From assembly GCF_900105755.1 (NCBI RefSeq), contig NZ_FNTQ01000001.1, positions 6,262,001 to 6,326,000 on the forward strand: DNA of 64,000 nt, in the 5' to 3' direction. The translations under genes were made by a program, and so were the position numbers. Of this stretch, positions 8,748 through 16,035 are shown piece by piece (position 1 is the stretch's first letter; every line of letters starts with the position of its first letter). The notes under the pieces were generated by a model that was given only the letters and a program-made list of their open reading frames with translations, had not been told where the DNA came from and did not search any database. Origin of the DNA: Streptomyces sp. Ag109_O5-10 (GTDB lineage Bacteria; Actinomycetota; Actinomycetes; Streptomycetales; Streptomycetaceae).

Positions 8748-8794
8748 GTCGATCACATCCTTGTCGTGGTGCGTGTCCGTGGTGGTCCGGCGGA

Positions 8795-10828
8795 TCAGCC
8801 GGTCAGCTTCGCCGCCAGGCCGCGCAGCTTCTTGCGGGCCGGTGCGGGCAGCCTGCGCACGACCGGACCGCCGACGGCACGCAGCCGCCGCCGCAGGGCC
8901 GTCTTGCGGCGCTTGGCCAGCGTCGTGCGCACCAGCTCCGCGTCCACCACGGGCAGGGTGTCGTCGAGCCGCAGCCGCCCGTTGCCGCGGACCGTCACGG
9001 TGCCCAGCGGCAGGGCCGGGGCCTTCTCGCCGTCCAGCCGGGCCGCCAGGCTCCAGCGCCCGGCGGGCACCGACTTCGCGCGCGCGGGAACGGCGATGTG
9101 GGCGCGGCCGGCCACGTTGCGGATCTCGGCGGACACCACGTGCGTACCGCCGCCGTCCCCGGAGCTGAGCACCAGCTCGGTCCTGGCCGACGCGGTCTTC
9201 GGGCGGGTGAACACGTCCAGCCGCAGCTCCGGACGGTTGCCCGGCATCCGCAGCACGGGGCGGTCCTCCAGGTACGGCGCCAGCTTCTTGCTGCGGCGGG
9301 CGACGTCCAGGGTGAGGTTGCCGTGCGGGTCGGTGAAGTACGGGATGACCGGGCGGGCGGGGGAGCCGAGCAGCGCGGGGCGCAGCTCCGTCTCCACACC
9401 GGCGACGCGGTCGGAGCCGAGCCGGGCCTTGCGGACCAGACCGAGGCCCCGGACGCTCACCCAGATGTCCCAGAAGCCCTTGGAGACCGGGCCGCGGCCC
9501 TTCACGCCCTGGGGGCTGACCACACCGCCGCCGCGCAGGACGACCTCGCAGGCGCCGTCGCCGAGGTCCTCGACGTGCGAGGTGAACTCGGCCGCGCACG
9601 GCCACTCCACGGCCGTCTCGCGGTTGCGCAGCGACATCTCGGCCCTGAACTGGTCCATCTCGTCCGTGACGTCGACCAGCTCGCCGTCCTCCAGCACGTC
9701 CTGGACCAGCTCCGGGTGCAGGTAGAAGCGGCCGTCGCGGCGCAGCAGGCGGACCGGTTCGGCGTTCTCGCCGTGCACCAGCCGGGCGCTGAGGGTGACG
9801 GCCAGCTTGCCGTCGGGCCGCCACTCGGCCGTCTCCAGCCGGGTCGCGCCCTTGACGGAGCTCCCGAAGCGGGCGAACCGCACCAGGGCGTCGCCGTCCC
9901 CGCGGCCCAGCAGCGTCGAGCGGACGCGGGTGAGGCCGCCGAGCCCGTCGCGCACGCCCTCGCCCATGTATTCCTCGGCCAGCGGCCGCACGGCCTCCAG
10001 CATCTCGCCGAGGTAGGCCTCGTCGTACTTGAGGACGCTGGGCTCGCTGAGCCGGCCGAGCATCTCCACCCGGTAGAAACGGCGCAGCAGCAGGTCGCGG
10101 AACTCACCGGGCTCGGTGTTCGCCATGACGACGTCGAGCACCTCACGGAGGTTCCCGTAGTAACCCGACGGGACGATGCGCGCGGAACCCGCGTTCTGGC
10201 CGTCGTCGCGCCTCGAGTAGTAGTAGCAGGTGTAGCTGCCGAGGATGGAGACAACCTTGGCGGGGAAGTACGCCTCCATCATGTACAGCTGGTCCTCCAG
10301 GCGCCGCTTGCCCTCGGGATAGGCGATCTTGTTCTCGCGCAGGAACTCCGTGCGGAACATCTTGTGCGGCGTGAGGCTGTCGTACAGCGGCGCGTCGTGG
10401 ATGGTGCACTTCTCGCGGTCCGCCTTGAAGACGCCGTGCGGGACGCCCCGGAAGTTGCTGGCCACCTTGCCGATGACGATGTCGGAACCGTTGCGGTGCC
10501 CCATCTCGTACAGCCGGCGCAGAGCGTCGGAGGCGAGGTAGTCGTCCTGGTCGACGAACTGGACGTACTCGCCCCTCGCCTCGCCCACGCCGATGTTCCT
10601 GGGCTTGCCCGGCCAGCCGGAGTTCGGTATGTGGATCACCCGGAAATGCGGGTGCTTCTCGGCGAGCGCGTCCAGCTCCGCGGGGCTGTCGTCGGTGGAA
10701 CCGTCGTCGACGAACAGGACCTCGAACTCGTCCGCGGGAAGCGTCTGCCTCAACAGGGAGTCGATGCAGGGCTGGATGTACTTACCCGGGTTGTACACCG
10801 GGATGATGACGCTCACCTTGATCGACAT
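8795..10828 (-). CDS. Large GT2 glycosyltransferase with C-terminal beta-rich domain
   Basis: This 677-residue protein begins MSIKVSVIIPVYNPGKYI. A GT-A fold glycosyltransferase domain spans about residues 1-320, with FEVLFVDDGSTDDSP and the metal-binding VQFVDQDDYL, followed by PHKMFRTEFL and RRLEDQLYMMEAYF. The latter are typical of TarP/TarS-like wall teichoic acid glycosyltransferases. The C-terminal 350 residues are predicted beta-rich repeats of the kind used for oligomerisation in TarS/TarP, and end in a basic helix. Likely role: adding sugars to a polyol-phosphate polymer. An in-frame ATG at 10870 would add 14 residues; 10828 is preferred because the conserved fold begins there. Confidence 0.85.
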   Translation of the reverse strand: MSIKVSVIIPVYNPGKYIQPCIDSLLRQTLPADEFEVLFVDDGSTDDSPAELDALAEKHPHFRVIHIPNSGWPGKPRNIGVGEARGEYVQFVDQDDYLASDALRRLYEMGHRNGSDIVIGKVASNFRGVPHGVFKADREKCTIHDAPLYDSLTPHKMFRTEFLRENKIAYPEGKRRLEDQLYMMEAYFPAKVVSILGSYTCYYYSRRDDGQNAGSARIVPSGYYGNLREVLDVVMANTEPGEFRDLLLRRFYRVEMLGRLSEPSVLKYDEAYLGEMLEAVRPLAEEYMGEGVRDGLGGLTRVRSTLLGRGDGDALVRFARFGSSVKGATRLETAEWRPDGKLAVTLSARLVHGENAEPVRLLRRDGRFYLHPELVQDVLEDGELVDVTDEMDQFRAEMSLRNRETAVEWPCAAEFTSHVEDLGDGACEVVLRGGGVVSPQGVKGRGPVSKGFWDIWVSVRGLGLVRKARLGSDRVAGVETELRPALLGSPARPVIPYFTDPHGNLTLDVARRSKKLAPYLEDRPVLRMPGNRPELRLDVFTRPKTASARTELVLSSGDGGGTHVVSAEIRNVAGRAHIAVPARAKSVPAGRWSLAARLDGEKAPALPLGTVTVRGNGRLRLDDTLPVVDAELVRTTLAKRRKTALRRRLRAVGGPVVRRLPAPARKKLRGLAAKLTG

Positions 10829-10996
10829 CTCTGTTACCTGGCTCCAGTTTTGGGATGCAGACTGCGACATTTATGGTCCGTGTACAGCCGGTGACCAACT
10901 GATGCACGAGTGGAGGTCACAGGGTAACCGCAGCCGCTTCCCAGCAGCGACCGGGTCGGCGCGGGCGTCGGCCACGCCGACCGCCACGGGCCCGGT

Positions 10997-11025
10997 TTGA
11001 CCGTCTCCGTGCGGCCCCGTAACCT
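10997..11025 (+). promoter_or_regulatory. Putative promoter of rplU-rpmA-obgE
   Basis: TTGACC (10997-11002), a 17-bp spacer and TAACCT (11020-11025) closely fit the Streptomyces housekeeping sigma consensus. It would start transcription about 145 bp before rplU. The rest of the 10829-11175 gap shows no gene. The implied long rplU leader could be a site of ribosomal-protein regulation, but I could not define a structure. Confidence 0.6.
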
Positions 11026-11175
11026 TGACCGTCGGCGTGTCCATGGATATGAGGACGTGCCACATCCCCGTAAACCTCTTCCTCCGGAGCGCACCCTGTT
11101 CCGGAGAGGCCGCCCGCGTTCGCCGGACGGCTGGACTGCGGGGGTGCCGTTCCCGAGCGAGAGAGTGAGATCCGC

Positions 11176-11496
11176 GTGTACGCCATCGTGCGCAGCGGTG
11201 GCCGCCAGCACAAGGTTGCTGTCGGTGACATCGTCGAGGTTGACAAGATTTCCACCGCCAAGGTTGGCGACACGGTCGAGCTCTCGACCCTGCTCGTTGT
11301 CGACGGCGACACTGTGACCAGCGACCCGTGGGTCCTGGCCGGCATCAAGGTCCAGGCCGAGGTCGTGGACCACCACAAGGGCGTCAAGATCGACATCCTT
11401 CGCTACAAGAACAAGACCGGCTACCGCCGTCGTCAGGGCCACCGCCAGCAGTACACGGCGATCAAGGTCACTGAGATCCCCGCGGCTGCGAAGTAA
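11176..11496 (+). CDS. rplU: 50S ribosomal protein L21
   Basis: This 106-residue protein begins YAIVRSGGRQHKVAVGD and contains KVDILRYKNKTGYRRRQGHRQ, both diagnostic of bL21, which contacts 23S rRNA domains in the large subunit. The GTG at 11176 follows a GAGAG element. It is the first gene of the conserved rplU-rpmA-obgE ribosome-assembly operon. The gap to rpmA is 14 bp. Confidence 0.98.
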   Translation: MYAIVRSGGRQHKVAVGDIVEVDKISTAKVGDTVELSTLLVVDGDTVTSDPWVLAGIKVQAEVVDHHKGVKIDILRYKNKTGYRRRQGHRQQYTAIKVTEIPAAAK

Positions 11497-11510
11497 GGGA
11501 CTGAGGAGAG

Positions 11511-11765
11511 ATGGCACACAAGAAGGGCGCATCGTCCACCCGTAACGGTCGTGACTCCAACGCTCAGCGCCTCGGCGTGAAGCGCTTCGGCGGTCAGGTC
11601 GTCAACGCGGGCGAGATCCTGGTCCGTCAGCGCGGCACCCACTTCCACCCGGGTGCGGGCGTCGGCCGCGGCGGCGACGACACGCTGTTCGCGCTGCAGC
11701 CCGGTGCGGTGGAGTTCGGCACCCACCGTGGCCGCAAGGTCGTGAACATCGTTCCGGTCGCCTGA
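11511..11765 (+). CDS. rpmA: 50S ribosomal protein L27
   Basis: This 84-residue protein begins MAHKKGASSTRNGRDSN and contains QRLGVKRFGGQ and GGDDTLFAL, as in bL27, whose N-terminal tail reaches the peptidyl-transferase centre. There is no Firmicutes-type N-terminal extension requiring cleavage. The ATG at 11511 follows GAGGAGAG. It is co-transcribed with rplU. Confidence 0.98.
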   Translation: MAHKKGASSTRNGRDSNAQRLGVKRFGGQVVNAGEILVRQRGTHFHPGAGVGRGGDDTLFALQPGAVEFGTHRGRKVVNIVPVA

Positions 11766-11811
11766 GCTTGATCTAGGTCCCTGACCCAGGGCTCAGACCG
11801 AACGTTTCGCG

Positions 11812-11851
11812 AGGCGGACCTCACTTCCCGATCGGGAAGGCGGGTCCGCCT
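11812..11851 (+). terminator. Partial terminator between rpmA and obgE
   Basis: AGGCGGACC (11812-11820) pairs with GGTCCGCCT (11843-11851). The stem extends through flanking CGCG with a 2-nt bulge. A second small palindrome, TTCCCGATCGGGAA, sits in the loop. It could lower obgE expression relative to the ribosomal proteins. Confidence 0.65.
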
Positions 11852-11901
11852 TTCGCGTGTTGACATTGGTATTACCCCGCAATAACTGGAGGCACAGCAC
11901 C

Positions 11902-13341
11902 ATGACCACCTTCGTGGACCGCGTCGAGCTGCACATCGCCGCGGGTAACGGAGGCCACGGCTGCGCCTCCGTGCACCGGGAGAAGTTCAAGCCGCTCGGC
12001 GGCCCGGACGGCGGCAACGGCGGTCGCGGCGGCGACGTCACCCTGACCGTCGACCAGTCGGTGACGACCCTCCTCGAGTACCACCACTCCCCGCACCGCA
12101 AGGCCACCAACGGCAAGCCCGGCGAGGGCGGCAACCGGGCAGGCAAGGACGGCCAGGACCTCGTCCTGCCGGTGCCCGACGGCACCGTGGTGCTGGACAA
12201 GGCCGGCAACGTCCTCGCCGACCTCGTCGGCCACGGCACCTCCTACGTCGCCGCCCAGGGCGGCCGCGGCGGCCTCGGCAACGCGGCCCTCGCCAGCGCC
12301 CGCCGCAAGGCCCCCGGCTTCGCCCTGCTCGGCGAGCCCGGCGACATCGACGACATCGTCCTCGAGCTGAAGACCGTCGCCGACGTGGCGCTGGTCGGCT
12401 ACCCGAGCGCCGGCAAGTCCTCGCTGATCTCCGTGCTGTCCGCCGCCAAGCCGAAGATCGCCGACTACCCGTTCACCACCCTGGTGCCCAACCTCGGCGT
12501 GGTGACCGCCGGTTCCACCGTCTACACCATCGCCGACGTGCCCGGCCTCATCCCCGGTGCCAGCCAGGGCCGCGGCCTCGGCCTGGAGTTCCTGCGCCAC
12601 GTCGAGCGGTGCAGCGTCCTCGTCCACGTCCTCGACACCGCGACCCTGGAGTCCGAGCGCGACCCCGTCTCCGACCTCGACGTCATCGAGGAGGAGCTCA
12701 AGCAGTACGGCGGCCTCGGCGACCGGCCCCGCATCGTCGTCCTCAACAAGATCGACGTGCCCGACGGCAAGGACCTCGCCGAAATGGTCCGCCCCGACCT
12801 GGAGGCCCGCGGCTACCGCGTCTTCGAGGTGTCCGCCGTCGCCCACCTGGGCCTGCGCGAGCTGACGTTCGCACTCGGCGACCTCGTCGCCAAGGCCCGC
12901 GCCGCCAAGCCGAAGGAGGAGGCGACCCGGATCGTCATCCGTCCCAAGGCCGTCGACGACGCCGGTTTCAGCGTCACCCAGGAGGACGACGGCCTCTTCC
13001 GGGTGCGCGGCGAGAAGCCCGAACGCTGGGTCCGCCAGACCGACTTCAACAACGACGAAGCCGTCGGCTACCTCGCCGACCGTCTCAACCGCCTCGGCGT
13101 GGAAGAGCAGTTGATGAAGGCGGGCGCCCGGGCCGGCGACGGCGTCGCCATCGGCCCCGAGGACAACGCCGTGGTCTTCGACTGGGAGCCGACCATGATG
13201 TCCGGCGCCGAGATGCTCGGCCGCCGCGGCGAGGACCACCGCTTCGAGGAGCAGCGCCCCGCCGTGCAGCGCCGCCGCGACCGGCAGGCGGAACGCGACG
13301 AGTCCCTGCGGGAGTACGGCGACTTCGACCCGTTCGAGTAG
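11902..13341 (+). CDS. obgE: Obg GTPase, ribosome assembly and growth control
   Basis: This 479-residue protein has three parts. The Gly-rich Obg fold spans about 1-160 (FVDRVELHIAAGNGGHG, GGDGG-type loops). The G domain has the P-loop GYPSAGKSS at 166, switch FTTLVPNLG, DVPGLIPGA and NKID at 282. The C-terminal OCT region lies around 340-430 (EDDGLFRVRGEKPERWV), followed by an acidic/Arg-rich tail. In Streptomyces, Obg affects the onset of aerial growth and sporulation. The ATG at 11902 is preceded by CTGGAGG. It is the third gene of the rplU operon and ends at a very strong terminator. Confidence 0.97.
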   Translation: MTTFVDRVELHIAAGNGGHGCASVHREKFKPLGGPDGGNGGRGGDVTLTVDQSVTTLLEYHHSPHRKATNGKPGEGGNRAGKDGQDLVLPVPDGTVVLDKAGNVLADLVGHGTSYVAAQGGRGGLGNAALASARRKAPGFALLGEPGDIDDIVLELKTVADVALVGYPSAGKSSLISVLSAAKPKIADYPFTTLVPNLGVVTAGSTVYTIADVPGLIPGASQGRGLGLEFLRHVERCSVLVHVLDTATLESERDPVSDLDVIEEELKQYGGLGDRPRIVVLNKIDVPDGKDLAEMVRPDLEARGYRVFEVSAVAHLGLRELTFALGDLVAKARAAKPKEEATRIVIRPKAVDDAGFSVTQEDDGLFRVRGEKPERWVRQTDFNNDEAVGYLADRLNRLGVEEQLMKAGARAGDGVAIGPEDNAVVFDWEPTMMSGAEMLGRRGEDHRFEEQRPAVQRRRDRQAERDESLREYGDFDPFE

Positions 13342-13397
13342 TCGAGCAGCACCACCGGCCTCCCCGTTCCCCGGGATCACCGGCCGACCTGCCTCCA

Positions 13398-13438
13398 CCC
13401 GTTGCGGCCGGGACCCGCTCCCGGCCGCAACGGGTTTT
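13398..13438 (+). terminator. Terminator of the rplU-rpmA-obgE operon
   Basis: A perfect 16-bp stem (13398-13413 with 13419-13434) with a 5-nt loop is followed immediately by TTTT. It is a rare textbook intrinsic terminator in this GC-rich DNA. Confidence 0.93.
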
Positions 13439-13474
13439 CCGCTGCCGGGGCGGACGAAACGCCGGCGCCGCGCG

Positions 13475-14085
13475 GTCGGCGCCGGCCGCGTCACCGTCGG
13501 CGTGGTCGACGAACGGGACCGCGACGGCCTGATGCGTACCTTCGAAGCCCTCCTCGGGCTTCCCGCGCATCTTCTCCAGCCCGTCCCGGACACGGCGAAC
13601 CGCTCCCTCACCTCACCGAGACCGAAATGCTGCGAAAGCTCAACGTGGAATTCCGCGGCAACGGACTCCTCGACGAGCTGTATTCCAAGCTCGTCCGCAA
13701 CGGCGCCGTCATGCATATGAAGAACTCGTGCAGCCCCACCGCCGCCGACGTGAAGATCTCCACCCCCGCCCGGGCCGTCGAGGCCGCCGGCCGTATCGGC
13801 GCCGAGATGGCGGAACGCATCACCGCTACGGGCGTCCGCGCCGTCGGCGACCCGGCCCTGCTCTCGGCCCTGCCCGCCATCCCCGCTCAGCCGGGACCGC
13901 CCGCCGCCGAGGCCCGCATCCCCCCCGAGGTCGCCGCCAGGCCCTCTACGGCGCGCGCCGCGGCGGCCTCGGCCCCGGTGCGCCACGCCGCGGCGGCGAA
14001 GTCCCGCACCGTGCACCAGACGTCGTCGAAGGAGCTGGTTCGAGTCCTGGGGCACCGATGTATGAAGAAGCTGCGACGACGGTGA
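13475..14085 (+). pseudogene. Frameshifted, N-terminally truncated remnant of an uncharacterised surface-glycan-type protein
   Basis: Two reading frames each carry part of one protein-like sequence. The first frame (about 13475-13612) reads VVDERDRDGLMRTFEALLGLP and continues to NRSLT. The second (about 13612-14085) continues LTETEMLRKLNVEFRGNGLL, then LYSKLVRNGAVMHMKN, an Ala-rich middle, and a C-terminal TSSKELVRVLG before a stop. The join at about 13605-13620 looks like a one-base frameshift, and the N-terminal part of the protein is absent because the obgE terminator lies just upstream. The sequence resembles a conserved streptomycete protein family whose function I cannot name. Third-position GC stays high. 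It is followed by its own strong hairpin, as if it once was a complete unit. Confidence 0.6.
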
Positions 14086-14098
14086 GGTGCCGGGAGAG

Positions 14099-14145
14099 CG
14101 TGCCGTGGGGACGGCTTAGTGCCGCTAAGTCGTCCCCGCGGCACG
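14099..14145 (+). terminator. Long hairpin terminator after the pseudogene
   Basis: A 21-bp stem (14099-14119 with 14125-14145) pairs fully if two G-U pairs are allowed, with a 5-nt loop. It lies 13 bp after the pseudogene stop. Between 14146 and 14383 I see no gene; this 238-bp stretch should hold the promoter for the CDP-ribitol gene. Confidence 0.8.
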
Positions 14146-14383
14146 GCGTAGCACTGCTGACACGTGCATCGGGTCACGCACCGCAATCGAAATACCCTGT
14201 GCAGTTACTCACAGCGAATTCACGGAACTTTTCCGGGGGCCCTACGGGCGGCACCCATCACCAGCCACGCAAGGTGAATGAAAGGTTGCGGGCACATATG
14301 CGGTGGACGGCGCTCACCTTGCACAGCGGTTACCGGAAGTGGGACCATTTCCAGGTTCCCTGATGCCCCAAGGTAGGTCACCT

Positions 14384-15883
14384 GTGTCCCAGCACATAGC
14401 CAAGCCCCGAACCACCGCAGTGATCCTGGCCGGTGGCACCGGTCAGCGGGTGGGTCTGTCGATCCCCAAGCAGCTGCTGAAGATCGCCGGCAAGGCCGTC
14501 ATCGAGCACACCCTGGCCACCTTCGACAAGGCCGACTCGATCGACGACATCATCGTGCTGATGGCACCGGGCTACGTCGCGGACGTCGAGAAGATCGTCG
14601 CCAAGGCCGGGTTCACGAAGGTCAAGAAGATCATCGAGGGCGGCAACACGCGGAACGAGACCACCGAGCGCGCCATCGAGGCACTCGGCGAAGGCCTGGC
14701 CGAGGGCGAGGACCTCAACGTCCTCTTCCATGACGCCGTACGCCCCCTGCTGTCGCGGCGCGTCATCGACGACTGCGTGACCGCGCTGGAGCGCTACCAG
14801 GCCGTCGACGTCGCCATCCCGTCCGCGGACACCATCATCGTCACGCGGACCCACGGCGGGGACGGCGAGTTCATCACCGAGATCCCGGACCGCTCCCGGC
14901 TGCGCCGCGGCCAGACCCCGCAGGCGTTCAAGCTGTCCACGATCAAGAGGGCCTACGAGGTCGCCGCCGGCGACCCCAACTTCCAGGCCACCGACGACTG
15001 CTCCGTCGTCCTCAAGTACCTGCCGGACGTGCCGATCCACGTCGTCGCCGGCGACGAGTACAACATGAAGGTCACCCAGCCCGTCGACGTCTTCATCGCC
15101 GACAAGCTCTTCCAGCTCGCCTCCACCGCCGCCCCCGAGCAGAAGGGCGAGGACGCCTACCGCGAACTCCTCACCGGCAAGACCGTGGTGATCTTCGGCG
15201 GCTCGTACGGCATCGGCAAGGACATCGCCGAGCTCGCCGAGTCCTACGGCGCGAGCGTCTACGCGCTCGGCCGCTCCACCACCGGCACCCACGTGGAGAA
15301 CCCGGAGGAGGTCGACGACGCGCTCTCCAAGGCGTACGCCGAGACCGGGCGCATCGACTACGTCGTCAACACCGCGGGCGTGCTGCGCATCGGCAAGCTC
15401 GCCGAGACCGACAACGCCACCATCGAGGAGGCGCTGAAGGTCAACTACCTGGCCCCGGTGCAGATCGCCCGCTCCAGCTACAAGTACCTCGCCGAGACTC
15501 AGGGCCAGCTGCTGCTCTACACCTCCAGCAGCTACACCCGCGGCCGCGCCGAGTACAGCCTCTACTCCTCGACCAAGGCCGCCATGGTGAACCTGACCCA
15601 GGCCCTGTCCGACGAGTGGGCCGGCGACGGCGTCCGCGTCAACTGCATCAACCCCGAGCGCACCGCCACCCCGATGCGCACCAAGGCCTTCGGCCAGGAG
15701 CCGACGGGCTCGCTGCTCTCCTCCGAGGCCGTCGCCCGCACCTCCCTCGACGTGCTGCTCTCCGAACTCACCGGTCATGTCATCGACGTCCGCCAGCAGG
15801 ACCCGACGGCGGCCGCCGGCCAGGCCTCCGGCTTCGAGCAGGCCCTGGCCAGTGTCCTGGACCGACAGGACGGCGTGGCATAA
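14384..15883 (+). CDS. Bifunctional ribitol-5-phosphate cytidylyltransferase / ribulose-5-phosphate reductase-type SDR
   Basis: This 499-residue fusion has two domains. Residues about 10-245 are an IspD/TarI-type cytidylyltransferase (AVILAGGTGQRVG, PKQLLK, LFHDAVRPLLS, RGQTPQAFK). Residues about 258-495 are a short-chain dehydrogenase with TVVIFGGSYGIGKDIA, NTAGVL and the catalytic YSLYSSTK pair. The same fusion order occurs in Haemophilus Acs1/Bcs1, which reduces ribulose 5-phosphate and activates it to CDP-ribitol. Likely role: supplying CDP-ribitol or a similar CDP-polyol to the downstream TagF-like polymerase. The GTG at 14384 has AGG with 6-nt spacing; an in-frame ATG at 14363 is less favoured. 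Confidence 0.88.
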   Translation: MSQHIAKPRTTAVILAGGTGQRVGLSIPKQLLKIAGKAVIEHTLATFDKADSIDDIIVLMAPGYVADVEKIVAKAGFTKVKKIIEGGNTRNETTERAIEALGEGLAEGEDLNVLFHDAVRPLLSRRVIDDCVTALERYQAVDVAIPSADTIIVTRTHGGDGEFITEIPDRSRLRRGQTPQAFKLSTIKRAYEVAAGDPNFQATDDCSVVLKYLPDVPIHVVAGDEYNMKVTQPVDVFIADKLFQLASTAAPEQKGEDAYRELLTGKTVVIFGGSYGIGKDIAELAESYGASVYALGRSTTGTHVENPEEVDDALSKAYAETGRIDYVVNTAGVLRIGKLAETDNATIEEALKVNYLAPVQIARSSYKYLAETQGQLLLYTSSSYTRGRAEYSLYSSTKAAMVNLTQALSDEWAGDGVRVNCINPERTATPMRTKAFGQEPTGSLLSSEAVARTSLDVLLSELTGHVIDVRQQDPTAAAGQASGFEQALASVLDRQDGVA

Positions 15884-15907
15884 TCGACAGCCATTAGTCA
15901 TCTGTAA

Positions 15908-16017
15908 TTCAGGCCTCTGTGGTTGCGCGTTCGCGGAGCAATCGCAGGGGCCTGAACCCGTAGAACCCGGATCGACCACCTCCCAGATTGTCCGCAAGGT
16001 CAAATTCAGGCCTTTTT
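15908..16017 (+). promoter_or_regulatory. Alternative hairpins resembling an attenuator upstream of the TagF-like gene
   Basis: Three segments can pair in two exclusive ways. TTCAGGCC at 15908-15915 pairs with GGCCTGAA at 15949-15956, extending to 12 bp with one wobble. The same middle segment can instead pair with a second TTCAGGCC at 16005-16012, which is directly followed by TTTTT at 16013-16017. The second pairing looks like a terminator and the first like an antiterminator. It lies in the 152-bp gap between the CDP-ribitol gene and the polymerase gene. The ligand or trigger is unknown. Confidence 0.4.
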
Positions 16018-16035
16018 GTCAGCAAAAGGTTCTCC

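Noticed and set aside
11860..11888. TTGACA with TAACTG at 17-bp spacing as a separate promoter for obgE.
   Set aside because: The -10 would overlap the Shine-Dalgarno CTGGAGG and put the RNA start after it. The TTGACA is attractive but the geometry does not fit.
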